NCBI GenBank assembly: GCA_947579605.1
Contig: OX388317.1
Coordinates: 23,517,384-23,581,383 of the forward strand
DNA from: Athripsodes cinereus
Taxonomy: Eukaryota > Arthropoda > Insecta > Trichoptera > Leptoceridae
Direction of reading: 5' to 3'
DNA length: 64,000 nt
Shown: in pieces, positions 1 through 12,976 of the stretch
How positions within the stretch are numbered: position 1 is the stretch's first letter
How the letters are laid out: the number at the start of each line of letters is the position of its first letter
The notes under the pieces: model-generated
What the model saw: the letters and a program-made list of their open reading frames with translations, nothing else
The model's database searches: none
What the model was told of the DNA's origin: nothing
Program-made: the position numbers and the translations under genes

Positions 1-692
1 GCTATTAATTGTTATGTGGAATACAAAGAGACAGTAATATAAATATAAAGAAATTAAAATCAAACAACATATTAAGTAATTCCACTGCAACTTTTCTTTA
101 TTTGCAAACTGCCTTTCGAGAACTTCCCAGCTCTTCTAGGTGGTTTGCAAATATGATAGTCACAGTGGAATTGCTAAATTGTTGAATTTCAACTTTTTAT
201 TAAAATGAACTTCCAATTACTATCGGTTGATAAGTTGAACTATTGTATCTGTATTATGAACTTCATAACGTTGGAAATTTTGGAATTGCATGATTTGTAC
301 AATCAGATGCGATATCAGTGCGTGGTATAATATAACATTGTTCTAAAGACCGATTGGAATATTCGAAGCAGATGAAAGTGATATGAATAAAATTTCTTTG
401 GTCAATAAAATTTGGCGCATTAAAATAAATCAAAAACAACACTTATAGTAGTAAGTTAGTTGATAGTTAAATTACATTGTTGATCTTTGAGCTTATTTGA
501 TATTTCTTGGACAAAAAATAGTAATAGTAGTAACACGCTCGTGAGATCTACAATTAATAACATTTTTAACAAACCTACTGAACAAATAACTTCAAAAGAT
601 TTAAACAACAAAACCTTACAGATTAAAAAAAAAATATTAGGTACCTTACAAAATACATGGAAACAAAAGCGCATCGGTTGATATTGTTTTGT
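1..692. other. 3' flank of zinc-finger gene, no gene seen
   Basis: AT-rich sequence downstream of the minus-strand zinc-finger gene. Two short overlapping open frames on opposite strands around 456-681 are low-complexity, lysine/leucine-rich and show no domain. I see no gene, RNA or repeat unit here. The 3' UTR and polyadenylation site of the zinc-finger gene should lie here. Confidence 0.5.
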
Positions 693-3600
693 TTAACAAT
701 GACGTTGATGATTACTATCATCTAATAAAATTTCATTTGTTTCCTGCAAATCCATGTGTTGTAGATCATTCTGTTTTGGTATGCGTCTGAATCCTCTTAA
801 ATTATTTTTGTTTGTTTCGATATTATTATTACCATTAGACAAAATGTGATTATTGGGTGCAACATATTTAACGGAAGGAATAACGTGATGATCTGATGAA
901 GATGTAATATTATTATTATTACTAGGAAGAGATGTGGCTGTTTGTTTTGTGTCAATAGTTTCAGTTGTACAGTAGTGACTATCACTTATTGAATCATTGG
1001 TATTATTACATACAGCAGTTGAGGTAGATACAATTATATTTATTTTAAGCACTATCGGTGAGCACTGTTCTGTTAATTTGACCAACATGTAACCATTATT
1101 GTTATGTTGGCCTACTGTAGCAGCATTCAGTGCAGCAGTACTATCATCACACTGATTACTATTTAAAATTTGAATTTGTTGACCAGGTGTGAACACGATA
1201 CCTGAATTTCTATTATCAAAGACAGATTTGTTACTTGGTATTTGTATACTTAACTGTTGATGAGATTGGTTTTCCATTGTGTCCCTCGATATCAATATTA
1301 ATTTATGATTAGCCAGTATATTTGAGGTGTTATCTGAAAACAAGTTTGATTTCAGGCAATGCACCTTTAACAAATACTATTGATGACATTAAGGGGTTAC
1401 CCTCGATGTGTATATTTTCTAATATCTTTCAAATGTCAAATTAATATATATATATATTCTTGAATACAGCCTACAGTATTTACTTAAGGGGCATTCAGAC
1501 TGAATCACAGTGATCTCAGGATGATTGAAAAGACTGAAGAGATGTTCACTTGGGATGACAGATGAAAGCGATTAATTACCACCCAATATTATTTTGATGA
1601 AAGGACTTTCATAGAAATGACCATAAACAAGTTTATTTTCAACTATTTGTCCTATTCTCTATCAATTAGTATCAAATGTCAGAACCTTTAACAATACAAA
1701 ATGCATTGTTGTGGGCTTATGTGAATTTTATTATTTTATTTTCATTTTTAATAACACCCACTTTTCATTGACTTTTATTTTAGGAAAATACGTCAAATCA
1801 CAGACAACATACCCATGAGTATAGACGTGGCAGTGAAAGCATATGATGAAAAATTGTGAATAGACATGTTCAGTTTCGATGAACAGCTTAGATCCTTTCA
1901 ATCAGGATGATCATCCCGAGTGTACCAATGTGAATGCCTCTTTAGTTGACAAACTAATTGGGGTTTTTATTATTGTTAACTTTTGTATGATATTTGGTAC
2001 TAGTCAGCATATTTTCCGGAGCTATGACAATTTGACTTTTGTAAGATACCATGTGTAGATAAGATTCCCATAGAGAATAACTCTCCACACAAGCTAAAAG
2101 AGTTGAATAGCTAACCTGTTTGAGATGTATTATCCAACGTGTCTGCACACTGTTCTCCAGTGTAAGCGTGGCATGCAGTGAGAGTGTTGCATGGCTGCGG
2201 CGCGCATTGGTCACTTATTATATCTCTACTTTGAATATCCTCAGTCTTTTTATTATTAACAACTATATTCAAGTCTTCATCGTTTCTGGCGATCATTATA
2301 GGATCCCCTGTAGAATTATACGTTTCAATAACGTTACTATTATTCCAAAATGATGATAAAATTCCTGTATTTTCTCCTTCGTAAACATCTAAACTGTTAA
2401 TCGATTTATCTATGTCGAAATCGTCGCATTGTTCCGTGGAACAACACTGTCTTTTATTATTATTGTTGGTTGTTCTGGATTGCAATCCGTTGTTGTCAAT
2501 CTGTTGGACGGGTGACTTGTGCAAGGGCGGACTGCTTCTACTAGGCTCGTCCACACCATTACTCATGTCCTTGTTGTGATTGTGACTACACCGAGTCTGT
2601 CTGTTGTTGTTTTGTGGTGAGTGTTTTGAGGGTTCTGCTTCCCGTTCCTTACTGAACTTATCATTACTACAACTAACAATATCATTATATTTTATACCCT
2701 TATTATACTCATTACTTATCACAGAATGTTTAAAATCTTCAGATGTGTTTATCACAGACTGTATGCAATTGTCTACATTGTGTTTGGACAAAGCCTTTGT
2801 CTTCAAACAGTCTGCTGTGACTGTTTCTTCGCCTGATGTTTTCATCTTTCTGATCATAGTTTTGTTTGAAACAAACATATTATCAATATTGGTATGTCGA
2901 TATTTTTGATGCTCCAAAAATTCTACTTGATCTTTGAATATGACTGAACAATGTTGGCAAATATTTTGTTCATGTGGCACTGCCTTCGAGTCCAAGGTAG
3001 TGCCGCATACATAACAAAAGTCATTCTTTCTTTTACGATTTATAGGTGATGCATTATCTTTGTTCCTGTAACCACAAACTGAAGAAAAGCTGCCAGAAGA
3101 TGACCTACAACATTTATTCACAGTTAAAAGTTCAACAAATATAAATAAAATAGAAAATGAATTTATGTGTAAATTCACTTACAATTCTCCCATTTCATAA
3201 AGTCCTTCATCTAAACCCCAAGAGGAGTCCACATTCTGGCTAGCTGTGAGGTCTTGGGAATCAAGAATCTTGTTCCTTATCACATAAAAATTTGTAGAAC
3301 AATTGAAAAATATATATAAAATAAGCTTGGCAAATAATTTATAAGTTGTACAAAAAGGAAAAAACACTAGCAAGGCAAAATTTCATGACAACATTTTAAA
3401 AATTTAATGATTATACAACCAATTAAAGAAAATAAAACAACTCACTGGTAGCTCCATTTATGACTATACCAATGTGACTGTAGTGCCTCATACGTTCTGT
3501 GTGTTACCTTGCAAACAACACAGCCGTAACTGGCAATCAAAGACCCGTGTTTGGTTTGGAAATGTTCCTCCAATATATTTCTCCCAAGAAATATGGTCCA

Positions 3601-6600
3601 ACATATTCCACATAATACTTCCATAATATTTCCTTGTTGAAACTGATGCTGCTGCATACTCCTTGTTTTGAATGGACTACGACAGTAGAAAGCATTTTGT
3701 GTGGAAGATTGACAGTCATTGTTATAATCTGGTGTACTCTGAAAGTCACTGATTGGAGAGTTCAAACAATCTATTCCCGATTCAGGGGAATTTATACAAT
3801 CTATTTCAATAATATCAGACAATCTTTGTGAGTTTGTATCATCTTCAAAATCACCTTGCGGTGTGGCATAATGCGTTGAATTCACAGAAGAGTTATTAAA
3901 AGTTTCCGCTGGGTGTAAAATTAGATTCATAGAATCTTCAATATCTGAGTGCATTACGTTCAAACCACTTATGCTGGTGTTATCAATAGATCTGCTTGCA
4001 ACTAAATCGTTTTTGATATCGAAAGTATCGTCACTGCAATCAATTCTCGATTGAGTTTCTCCGTCTTGTATTTCTAAAGTACTAACAGACGATATATCAA
4101 TATCCAGATCAGTTTGAGAGCTTTCATAGTCCGGGGACATCCAAAACGACATGTTGGATTGCGGGGAAGAAGACGTATTGGAGCGTGGTGAGGAATGTGA
4201 AACGGCGGAACAGCTTTCTCCAAAATGGACAGCTCTCTCATGGGAGGTAAGTTTGTATTGTTTAGAAAACTCTTTACCACAATATGAACACCTAAACAAT
4301 AAAAGAACAATTTATTTGAATTAACAAATAAAATATATTCATCTATTCCATCAGTAGAGTGGTAGGTAAACACTTAGAATGTTATACAATTGATTCCCTT
4401 CATCTCAAGAAAATGACATCCAGGATGGGTGGCACCGATGTATAAACAAACAAAAAGTAAAATAATGTTTAAACTCACCGAAACTTTCCACTCATAGTAT
4501 GCGTGTAACAATGTGATCGGAATGAATCATAGTTAACATATTGCTTTTGACACCACGCACACGTGTACACAATTGTAGAGGAGTGTATCTCTTTATAATG
4601 AGAGTCGTAAAAACTCTTTTTAGGGAATTTCTTATTACATTTCTTGCACAGGAAACCCATATGTGTCCATCTTTTCTTCTTATCACCTTTGTGCTCTGTG
4701 TCTATGTGTTTTGTCAGATCTTCAGATGAACGGAATTCTTTTTTACAATCACCACATCTAAAAATAACAATAATTAACTTGATGTAAACAAATATACTCT
4801 TAATATTTTAAAATACTATGTCACCAAACATCTATTATTGTTTAGTATATAAGCACTTATTACAAATAATGAATCCTCCATTTTGACATCCTATTGATAT
4901 AATTAATGCAATTTTTTTTATCGTTGACATTTTGTTTCCTATTGACTTCTTATGTTTTGCTTTGTCCTTTTTTTATTATTGACTGTTGCTTCATTAATTT
5001 TTCACTTCAAATCTATGTAATAATGTATTCTTGACTATTGTATCTGTTTGTGTTTGTTGTTTGTTATACTGCTTGATTAACATTAACATGTGAAGGGCTC
5101 ACGCCGTGTATTGTAAAATAAATAAATAAATAAATAAATAATTCGGGTTAGCTCTTTGTTATATAGTGATACTCATCCTCTGTGCATTTTATTGTATAAC
5201 TTTTATTTTTACGATACTTTGTAATGATTGTTACAATCAACGTAGAGCAAAGAATAAAATCAAGAATATAATTTTGTAATACTCACTTTCGTCCAGTTTT
5301 CCTAGTGTAAAACACATTACAAATATGTTTATCATACTTTGGAAAATTTTGTTCATCAAAATAGCAAAATCGGCACTTGTAAATCACATGCCAAGATGGA
5401 TGGTGAGCATCAATATGTTTTGATAACTTATCCTTACTGTTGAATTCATGTTTGCAAATGTAGCACATGAGATACGGCTCCTTTGTTTTTATTATCACAC
5501 TGAATTTTTTATTGCTTACAAATTCAGTGTCAGATTTTTGTGATATTCTATCAGTTTGTTCAACATTTGATGACTTTTTCATTTCAAAATTTAAATCATT
5601 TGTAGTTTTTATTGAATCTGAAGTAATTTCATTGCGAGATAAATCTTTTTCACATTTTTTATCTGAATGCACGTTGTTTATAGTCTCGTTGAAATCTTGA
5701 AGTGCAAAATTCTCAGTGAATTGAAATAAATCATCAGGAATAAAAGATGTTAATAAATCACTATGAATATTGGAGGAACATAAATTATTTCCATTGAAAG
5801 ACAATTGTTCCTGCATATCCTTTTTCGTTGGTACTTGTGATTGGATGACTACTGTTCCATCTAAATCATGTGGAGCAGCACAAGTATTTCTGTGTTTTAC
5901 TTTGCTAGTTTCACATTCAGATAACTGCACTTGATTTCTTTTGTCAAATGAACCATTTGGAAACATATTTTCACATCTAAAATATTTACAAAAATTTAAA
6001 AAAAAGTGTCAGTTTAGGTGGTAGAATTCTATGAAGAAATTAAAAAACAAATGTTTTCTAATTTCTTTATGGTAATTCTACCAATTGTTTTTTTTTTGAC
6101 AATGTCCTTATATGACAAAATACATCTCTCTAGATAAAAAAACAATATATAGTAGAAAAAACATTTGTTTTTTTAATTTCAATGTTGAAAATCAACTCAA
6201 ACAAGTGCTTACCTTATTTTCTCAAAGAGATCACAACTCTCAGTGTCAATATCTATGGAAAAATCATTATTTTTGTTCAGTATTTCATTGTTGTTATGAT
6301 TTTCATCAATGGTTTTATCCGATTTGTAATAGAAATCATTCAAAATAGATTCCCATTCATTGTTTTCCTTTATCCAGTTTGCCAATGTAGGGTCCTTAGC
6401 ATTGGAATATCCATTATTGTCATTCTCATTCGAGACTGACAAAATAGGAGATGTTATAGATGGTGAAATTTGAGTTTGACTATAATATCTGTCTGATGAT
6501 CCTTGTTGTACAGATATAGCGTTTAGTGGTGAGATCAATTCTGTATTCAGGTGGTTCTTTTCAAGTACAACTTCAGAGAAAATATTTTGTTTTTCAACCA

Positions 6601-8337
6601 AACTAGACTTGTGTGAAGTCTTTGGCATGCAAGTATGATTCTTAAAATTGTTAAAAGTCTTAAACTCCCTATGGCAGGAGCATTCGTAGAAGATGGAATA
6701 AAAATTATGAATGTTCTTATAATGGTCGTCATACAATGTCTTTTCTGTAAATTTCTTTTTACATAAAGAACAAAACAGGTTGAGAGGTTTATCAGATGCA
6801 GCAGGAGGAATTACATTTTCTTGCACATCTGGCAACATTTCTATTAATGTACCATCCAATTTTGAATTTTGGAATCCCTCGTACTCTTTGGGGTGATAAA
6901 TTTTCATATGGTCGTTGAGATGAACATTTTGTGTGAATCGGTAATCAGAGCAAAACGAACATCTAAAAATAGAAATAACATGTAGATTAATCTCAGATAT
7001 ATTAAGAGAACAACAGTCAAAAAGTAGACACAAAGCGATTTCATGTTAAGTGACATTATATTGTTATTTCTAAAATTGTACTCACCTTAGTCGACCTTTT
7101 TTGAAATGACGATAGTAGTGATTCCGGAAGTTATTGAAATCTTTGTCTTGATTTCTGCAGATAGAACATGTGTATATGATGATTTCATTGGGATGAACAG
7201 TATGGTGATGTTCTTCAAAATTATTCCTCTTTGAAAACTTTCCAAAACAGATGCCACAAAGTATGCGGTCACTGATGGTAACACTCTCAATGGGATTTTT
7301 GTCACCAGAGCATATTGATCGAGGAGAATGAGGCTGTAAGTTATTGGCATCACTCTGGGATAGGACACCAACTATTTTGTTTTCTTTCTCACTTGATAAT
7401 ACGAAGCTCTTGTTAAGAGATGAATTATTATTTGTGATGCCACCATTATTGTTATTGCTGTTGGTGTTTGGTTTTCCAGATACTGTCTGCATGGACTGTA
7501 TTTTGATATTGTTGAGAGAAACATTATCGGTATTTTTTATTTGTGAATTTATTAAATCTGTTTTTAATATGACTCTACCACTATTTAACAGACCCAAAGT
7601 ACCCGTGATGTCCGGTTTGAGAAATGCTGAAAAAAAAACCTGTATAAGACTAACTTCATTTAAAAACAACCAGAAAACAGAAAAACCGTTGCTCGATGTT
7701 TTAGATTTTTGTTATATTTTGATAAGATGAGACTTTCAAACCAGTATTATTATTTTTTTTACTTTCGGAATTAAAGTGAAGTTTTAGAATTGGAACTTTG
7801 ATGCAAAATTTAGTAAATTTTTCGATAGATTTCGATGATTAAAGTAAATAATCACCCACGGCACCAAACAAAAATGGCCGCCAAAAAAAAGCATATAAAT
7901 GTTCCAAATTTTGTTTCTATGGACCACAAATTACTTTTTATATGTTTGTTGGCTTTAACATGCTGGCACAAATAATAAATGACGTTTCAAAAAAGATCAC
8001 AATTAAAAATATTTGGACACAATAATTTATCCAATAATAAATAATATAATATGCAATATAATCTTATGAATTTATTTTATAATAATATTTGTAAGGTAGC
8101 TAACAAAATCAACAACTACGTGTAAAAAAATATTTTAAAAATTTCAGGTACAAAAAAAAAGTAAAGATAAATAGTTAAGAGTGTGATTATCTTACTAGAG
8201 AGGTACTGAGTTTGTGTTTGTGGCACTTTGGTTTGGATGTAGGAAACATTTCCAACTCCGGCACTGGCACCAGGCGGTGTGGCAGTAATAGTGGTGGAGT
8301 GGTGGATGGTGGGCGAGGGCTGGAAGTGGCAGTCCAT
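693..8337 (-). CDS. Multi-exon C2H2 zinc-finger protein (about 1656 aa)
   Basis: Coding exons, in transcript order: 8337-8196, 7626-7086, 6962-6213, 5976-5287, 4757-4479, 4291-3446, about 3275-3183, 3104-2116, 1333-693. All have GT donors and AG acceptors, and the phases agree throughout, giving about 1656 residues. I chose the start at 8337 because the exon is open upstream but a stop lies in the required frame of the preceding candidate exon. About 15 C2H2-like fingers are visible, mostly as pairs: a CxxC...HxxxH finger followed by a Y-x-C-x-x-C finger with F..F..H..H spacing. The first pair is near residues 169-220, and others start exons 3, 5 and 6. Between fingers are long Ser/Asn-rich acidic linkers. 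Exon 7 could instead begin at 3239 (CTAG acceptor); both choices keep frame. A nuclear nucleic-acid-binding role is inferred from the fingers; I do not recognise a specific orthologue. Confidence 0.82.
5080..5145 (+). repeat. LINE 3' tail with (AAAT)n
   Basis: The sequence GGGCTCACGCCGTGTATTGT is followed by a run of AAAT repeats inside intron 4 of the zinc-finger gene. Such tetranucleotide tails are typical 3' ends of insect non-LTR retrotransposons. The T-rich 4920-5080 stretch may be its 3' UTR. No coding part was recognised. Confidence 0.45.
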
Positions 8338-8415
8338 CCTGATAGATCTGCCAACATCACTGACTGTGGAAATGAATGCGGGAAAAGGACATCCTGCAAA
8401 ATAATTGTTAATTAT

Positions 8416-8652
8416 TCCATGGAGTGCCCAGTAAAGAATAGGTTTTCCACTCTCTTTTATAAGTTTTCAGGTGTCTTGTAAAAGGCAGATATTAACAAAA
8501 CATTCAACATCTTCAATTCTGCAATGACATATTATTCCACAGATTGTGAATGTCTCAATTTTTATTGACAGAGTGGACAAGTTGCATGTTCATCACAAGC
8601 AGATGTCTACTGGCTACCCCATTTGTGGAATATGTCGCGTGGTATAGAACTC
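8416..8652 (+). repeat. Dispersed 230-bp repeat (family A), copy 1
   Basis: Runs from TGGAGTGCCCAGTAAAGAAT to CTGGCTACCCC..GTGGTATAG. The same ordered blocks recur at 11745, 36955 and 48265 on the plus strand and as shorter pieces elsewhere. No terminal inverted repeat and no clear tRNA promoter boxes. Class unknown (SINE or LINE remnant). Confidence 0.6.
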
Positions 8653-9060
8653 AAGCAACATAGGTATATGTAATAATAATAAACTTTACTGTACAAAATA
8701 TTTGTATAAAAATAATAAGATTACAACAAGGTATATGTATGTATGTGAGGTGGTAAAAGAGTGCTGATGACAGCCATTTTGATTAAAGCCATCTCATTCC
8801 TTTCAAGATACAGGTAATTCTATCTTTATAACTTATTTTCACCTGACGAGTTTTGAAAAGTTGTTCCCAATCAACCTTATTGAATACCGTATGATAATAA
8901 TATTACACTAATAAACAATAATGTCATTTTCAATATGCAACAACAAATACAGTAATAGTGTTGATGAATTTTGAAAATAGCTTTGACTTTATATATTGCT
9001 TTACTGCTATTGCTCAGATTTATTGAAAAATACAAAGAATAAATAATATTTACCTCAAGG

Positions 9061-9132
9061 ATCCCAGTCAACATCGGGAGTATACAATTGTCTGGGAGGG
9101 ACATCTAGTAGTAATATGGGAAAATGCTGAAA
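9061..9132 (-). other. Possible non-coding 5' exon of the zinc-finger gene
   Basis: On the minus strand a TTTGTTTCAG acceptor at 9133 and a GAG/GTAAAT donor at 9060 bound 72 bp. The frame needed to enter the next exon contains TGA, so it would be 5' UTR. A second candidate donor, CACTT/GTAAGTA, lies near 9832. These are splice-signal calls only. Confidence 0.25.
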
Positions 9133-9139
9133 CAAATGA

Positions 9140-12100
9140 AGTGAACAAAATCAAAAACAAGTGACAGCTGATTGTGGAACATTTTAACAGGGAGCAGATA
9201 TATATATATATACGTAAATGCATGATTGTTTTACTTTTATTTAAAAATTGGAAAAAAATTAGTATCCCTTGGAAAATAATATTTCAGCACGTGTTAAAAT
9301 AATTCATAAGGGTAGAACTTTGTAGGTGTCCAAAGCATGTTATGTTAATAAACTTATATAGATATTTCATAAAATACCTACTGAAGAAATTCTTTTTTAA
9401 CAATGTGTATACTTCAAACAAAACTAGACCAAATGTAATGGATATGCATATATTATATTATGAAGTATTTGTGTATAAGTTTATATACATTATGTGGGAT
9501 GTAGTACATAATATATGAATACATTAAAAGTACCTCCTACATAAGTACTTCCTTAGATAAGAAGTTCCTTTATACATTATACAGCTTTCTAATGTGATAA
9601 TATGGATAGATAAGATAATATTTTTGTGGTAGAGATTACCCACTGATGACATAAACACTTGTTTACATCTTGCACAAAATCAACGGCGCCATAACAAAGC
9701 TACAAGCACGTGAATCTCCCATGAGCATACAAGTATACTTCAATTTATCTACTTTATTTCCTACTTGATTTGTAACTACATCAACAAATATATATCCGAA
9801 ATGTATTATAGACATGGATATACTTACAAGTGTCGCATTTTGTTGCTGGTATCGGGGGAAGCTATTGATAACCTAACCCTTTGATCGCGAGAGATGCAGC
9901 TGTGTTTTATAAACATAAAGAGACATTTCACTAACATTTTTATTGTATAAATGGAGGAGAGAACACGCTGATTAATATTACAGAGAGGTAATGCAATAAT
10001 ATGAGATATTCAGGCGACCCCATCGCAAACAAAACACTAAACACACCGGACATCACATTTCACGATTTTTTTGCTCCATATTGGACTGAGGAATGTTGTC
10101 AGCTCCATAACTTCATTGGTCAATGTCAAACATTTTGCGCAAAAACTTCATTAAAAAAGAAACTAATCGTGATACCAGTTTCTTCAAAATAAATTCTTGT
10201 GATTGTTTTCATATACGTTTTTTGAAATGTTTGTTGATAAGATCTAACTTATTTAATTTTGAAATACTGAATCTAATAATATTGGTTAGAACTGAGATTC
10301 AACTTTTAACTTGGCAACATTTAAAGTGATTATTGAATTTTTCTCATTGCCATATCATTTCATCCTATTCACATTGCAACACTGCAATTTTTCAGTTACT
10401 CTCAAACATTTATAACTTTAATTATTGAAAAAAAAAACCGCCAGCTTTCGCATGGCAGGGAGATCCACACACCCTCTACAACTCCGAAAAGCAACTTCTG
10501 CATCGCATAGGTTCGTCTCAGCTAGAATATTATAACTTTATTTAGAATATTATTCAACTTACATTTTATCTGCACAACGAACAGATTGTACAAACTCCCT
10601 TTAGTAGGAAACAAGAAAGTTGTTCCGATGCTTACGAATGGGCTTAGGCTAGTTGAAGTGCACTTTACTCATGGTACATTCGCCAATCCTATCAATTCCT
10701 TTTTCAAACCATTACGTTCAAAAGTTGACAATATCAATTACAATCAAAATACAATGGCTGAATTTATCGGAGAGGTATCATTTCTTCCAACTAATCCAAA
10801 ATGAAAACATCATTTGATCAATTTACAGTCACACCTTTAAAGTGGCTCAATAAAAATGGTGTTATTTTAATGAAACGGCCCAAAGGTTGAGAATTTTTGG
10901 TTTGATATCTACTTATTCTCATTATCACACGTGGTTTGCGCAAGAGTAAAGATTTAGACACATAGTAACAAAGTACTATACGAATATATCAAAATACACA
11001 TAACGATGAATAAAATGTTAAAATCTTTTTGATACGGGCTAATAAAATTATACTACTACAATTTATTCATTCTACGAGTGCATTTGAGTAGGAGTAGTTT
11101 CCCGAGCACTCGATAGCCTTAAACTTGAATTAAAAATGTAAAAAATAAGTGTGTTTATAATCATGGGTTTCGGTTGTTTGTCATAGCATTGAGTTTTTTG
11201 TTATTATTGAAAGAAATTGGACATATTAAGACTGGATACATAGTGGTATTGATGAGGTGTCGTCTTATATTTGACATGGTTACAGTTTTGTGAATATATA
11301 TGGTGATATTATAGCGAGAAACGCAAACTGCATCATATAGGTATGTGTAACCAATTATTGTTATTTAAGGCATTTCCTATCGAATATGTGGATTACTCAC
11401 CTTAGAATTCAATTTAGTTGTTTAATTTATTGAATCACAACGAAAATGTATCATATAATTGTGTATTTTATTTAAAATACATCCAACAAATAGTTATTTT
11501 TGACAGTAGACCAATGCAGTGAGTGTTTAGACATAACAATCGGAACAAGCTCAGCCCCCCTCCACGGTTTGAGTCTTTCAGAGATTTTTATTATCTGTTT
11601 TTTATTTACTTAATTAAAGATAAGAGTTATATCATCCAGGTATATATATTATTATATATACCTAACATTTAAATAAATTATCAACATTATTCATATTATT
11701 ATTATCTCCTTATTCAAATTTCAAAAATAAAACTCAGTATCTTATGGAGACCCCAGTATATAAGAGCTCTCTCAATCTTTTCTACAAGTTATCGAGTGTC
11801 ATGTATAAAGCAGGTGTTCATAATCATCAACAAAATATTTCCAATTTAGTGACGAGGTATACCACCCATTACGAATGTCTTAATTTTTTATTGAAATGCA
11901 GAGTATAGCATGTACGTTTATTATGTGCGGTTATTCTACTAGCTAACTGACTTGTGGAATATGGCGTGATAGTATAGATACATAGATACTTATCCAAATT
12001 TTAAAATCTCCAGATTTTGTCACAGTATTGAGATAACCAGGAAATCACAATGATAGTAATCTTAATTGTACAAATATATGCATTACAAAAAACATAATAT

Positions 12101-12976
12101 AATAATAGGACAAATAATACTGTGCAACAGGCGAGTTTATCGCAGTAGCGCGATATCTTCCAACTAATTTATTGAATCACAATGATAATAATATATCAAG
12201 TGGTACGATCCCAGGTGCTCGCAAACTCCCCTTTGCTTTTAGCTTGCTGTGAAAGGTAAAGTATTTGGGTTTAAAACAAAAAACCAGATAAGTACATCCT
12301 TTTATATCAATAAATAAAATAAAAATTAATAAAATAATTTAAGATGTGAAAGAAAAATAACAATGTGATGTTTTTTTTATAAATATTATCTTTATTGACT
12401 GTCAAGAATTGTTGTCAATTGAGAGATTTAGTATACATAAAGTATATTAAAATTAAAAGATGCTTTCTCTCTACCATTAAAATAATTTTACAGACAACCG
12501 TACCATCAAGAAAATTGGGCAGCCATTGGCCTGTGCATGGCACACCTCTTCACTGAATTGGTTTTTTTATGTCTCGTACAATATATTTAGTATTATCTGC
12601 CTTTTACGTGAGAGACCTTTTCTGTTTCGGAGATTCCATTGGAATATGCGCCAAGAAGTACTTAGTTAATATTTTTCCACATTTCCCTGAAGTGTTACTA
12701 AAATAAATAATGTTTTTCATGTAATGGTTACATCAATTTGTGCTTGATTGAAAATTTTGTTTCAAAAAAATAAATGTAAATTGTTTCATAGTCGGATGAT
12801 TAATAAAATAATATATCAGCCAATATTTAGGATAATTGGACACGTGCCAACAAAATTCTATAAATACTTTACATAGGTTCCCTACATCACTGTGTTTCAC
12901 ACATTCACATCCATATTAGATTCAACACAGATTACATCTTTTCCATTCAAGTTTTGTTGTTAAAAATATCAACAAA
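9140..12976. other. Intergenic spacer between zinc-finger gene and K2P channel
   Basis: AT-rich, with short open frames (10001-10192, 10586-10804) that have no recognisable domain and start in unremarkable context. One family A repeat copy lies at 11745-11985. A TATA-like TCTATAAATACT at about 12857 lies 120 bp before the channel ATG and could be its promoter element. I see no other gene. Confidence 0.5.
11745..11985 (+). repeat. Family A dispersed repeat, copy 2
   Basis: Same block order as 8416-8652: CTCTCTCAATCTTTT, ATCGAGTGTC, GAGGTATACCACCCATTACG, AATGTCTTAATTTTTTATTG, then a tail ending GTGGAATATGGCGTGATAGTATAG. It is more diverged than the copy at 48265. Confidence 0.55.

Noticed and set aside
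487..681. Short open frame downstream of the zinc-finger gene
   Set aside because: Low-complexity, overlapped by an equally open antisense frame, no domain, no supporting splice or start context.
10001..10804. Three short plus-strand frames between the first two genes
   Set aside because: AT-driven, no domain or signal; no splice-consistent neighbours were found.
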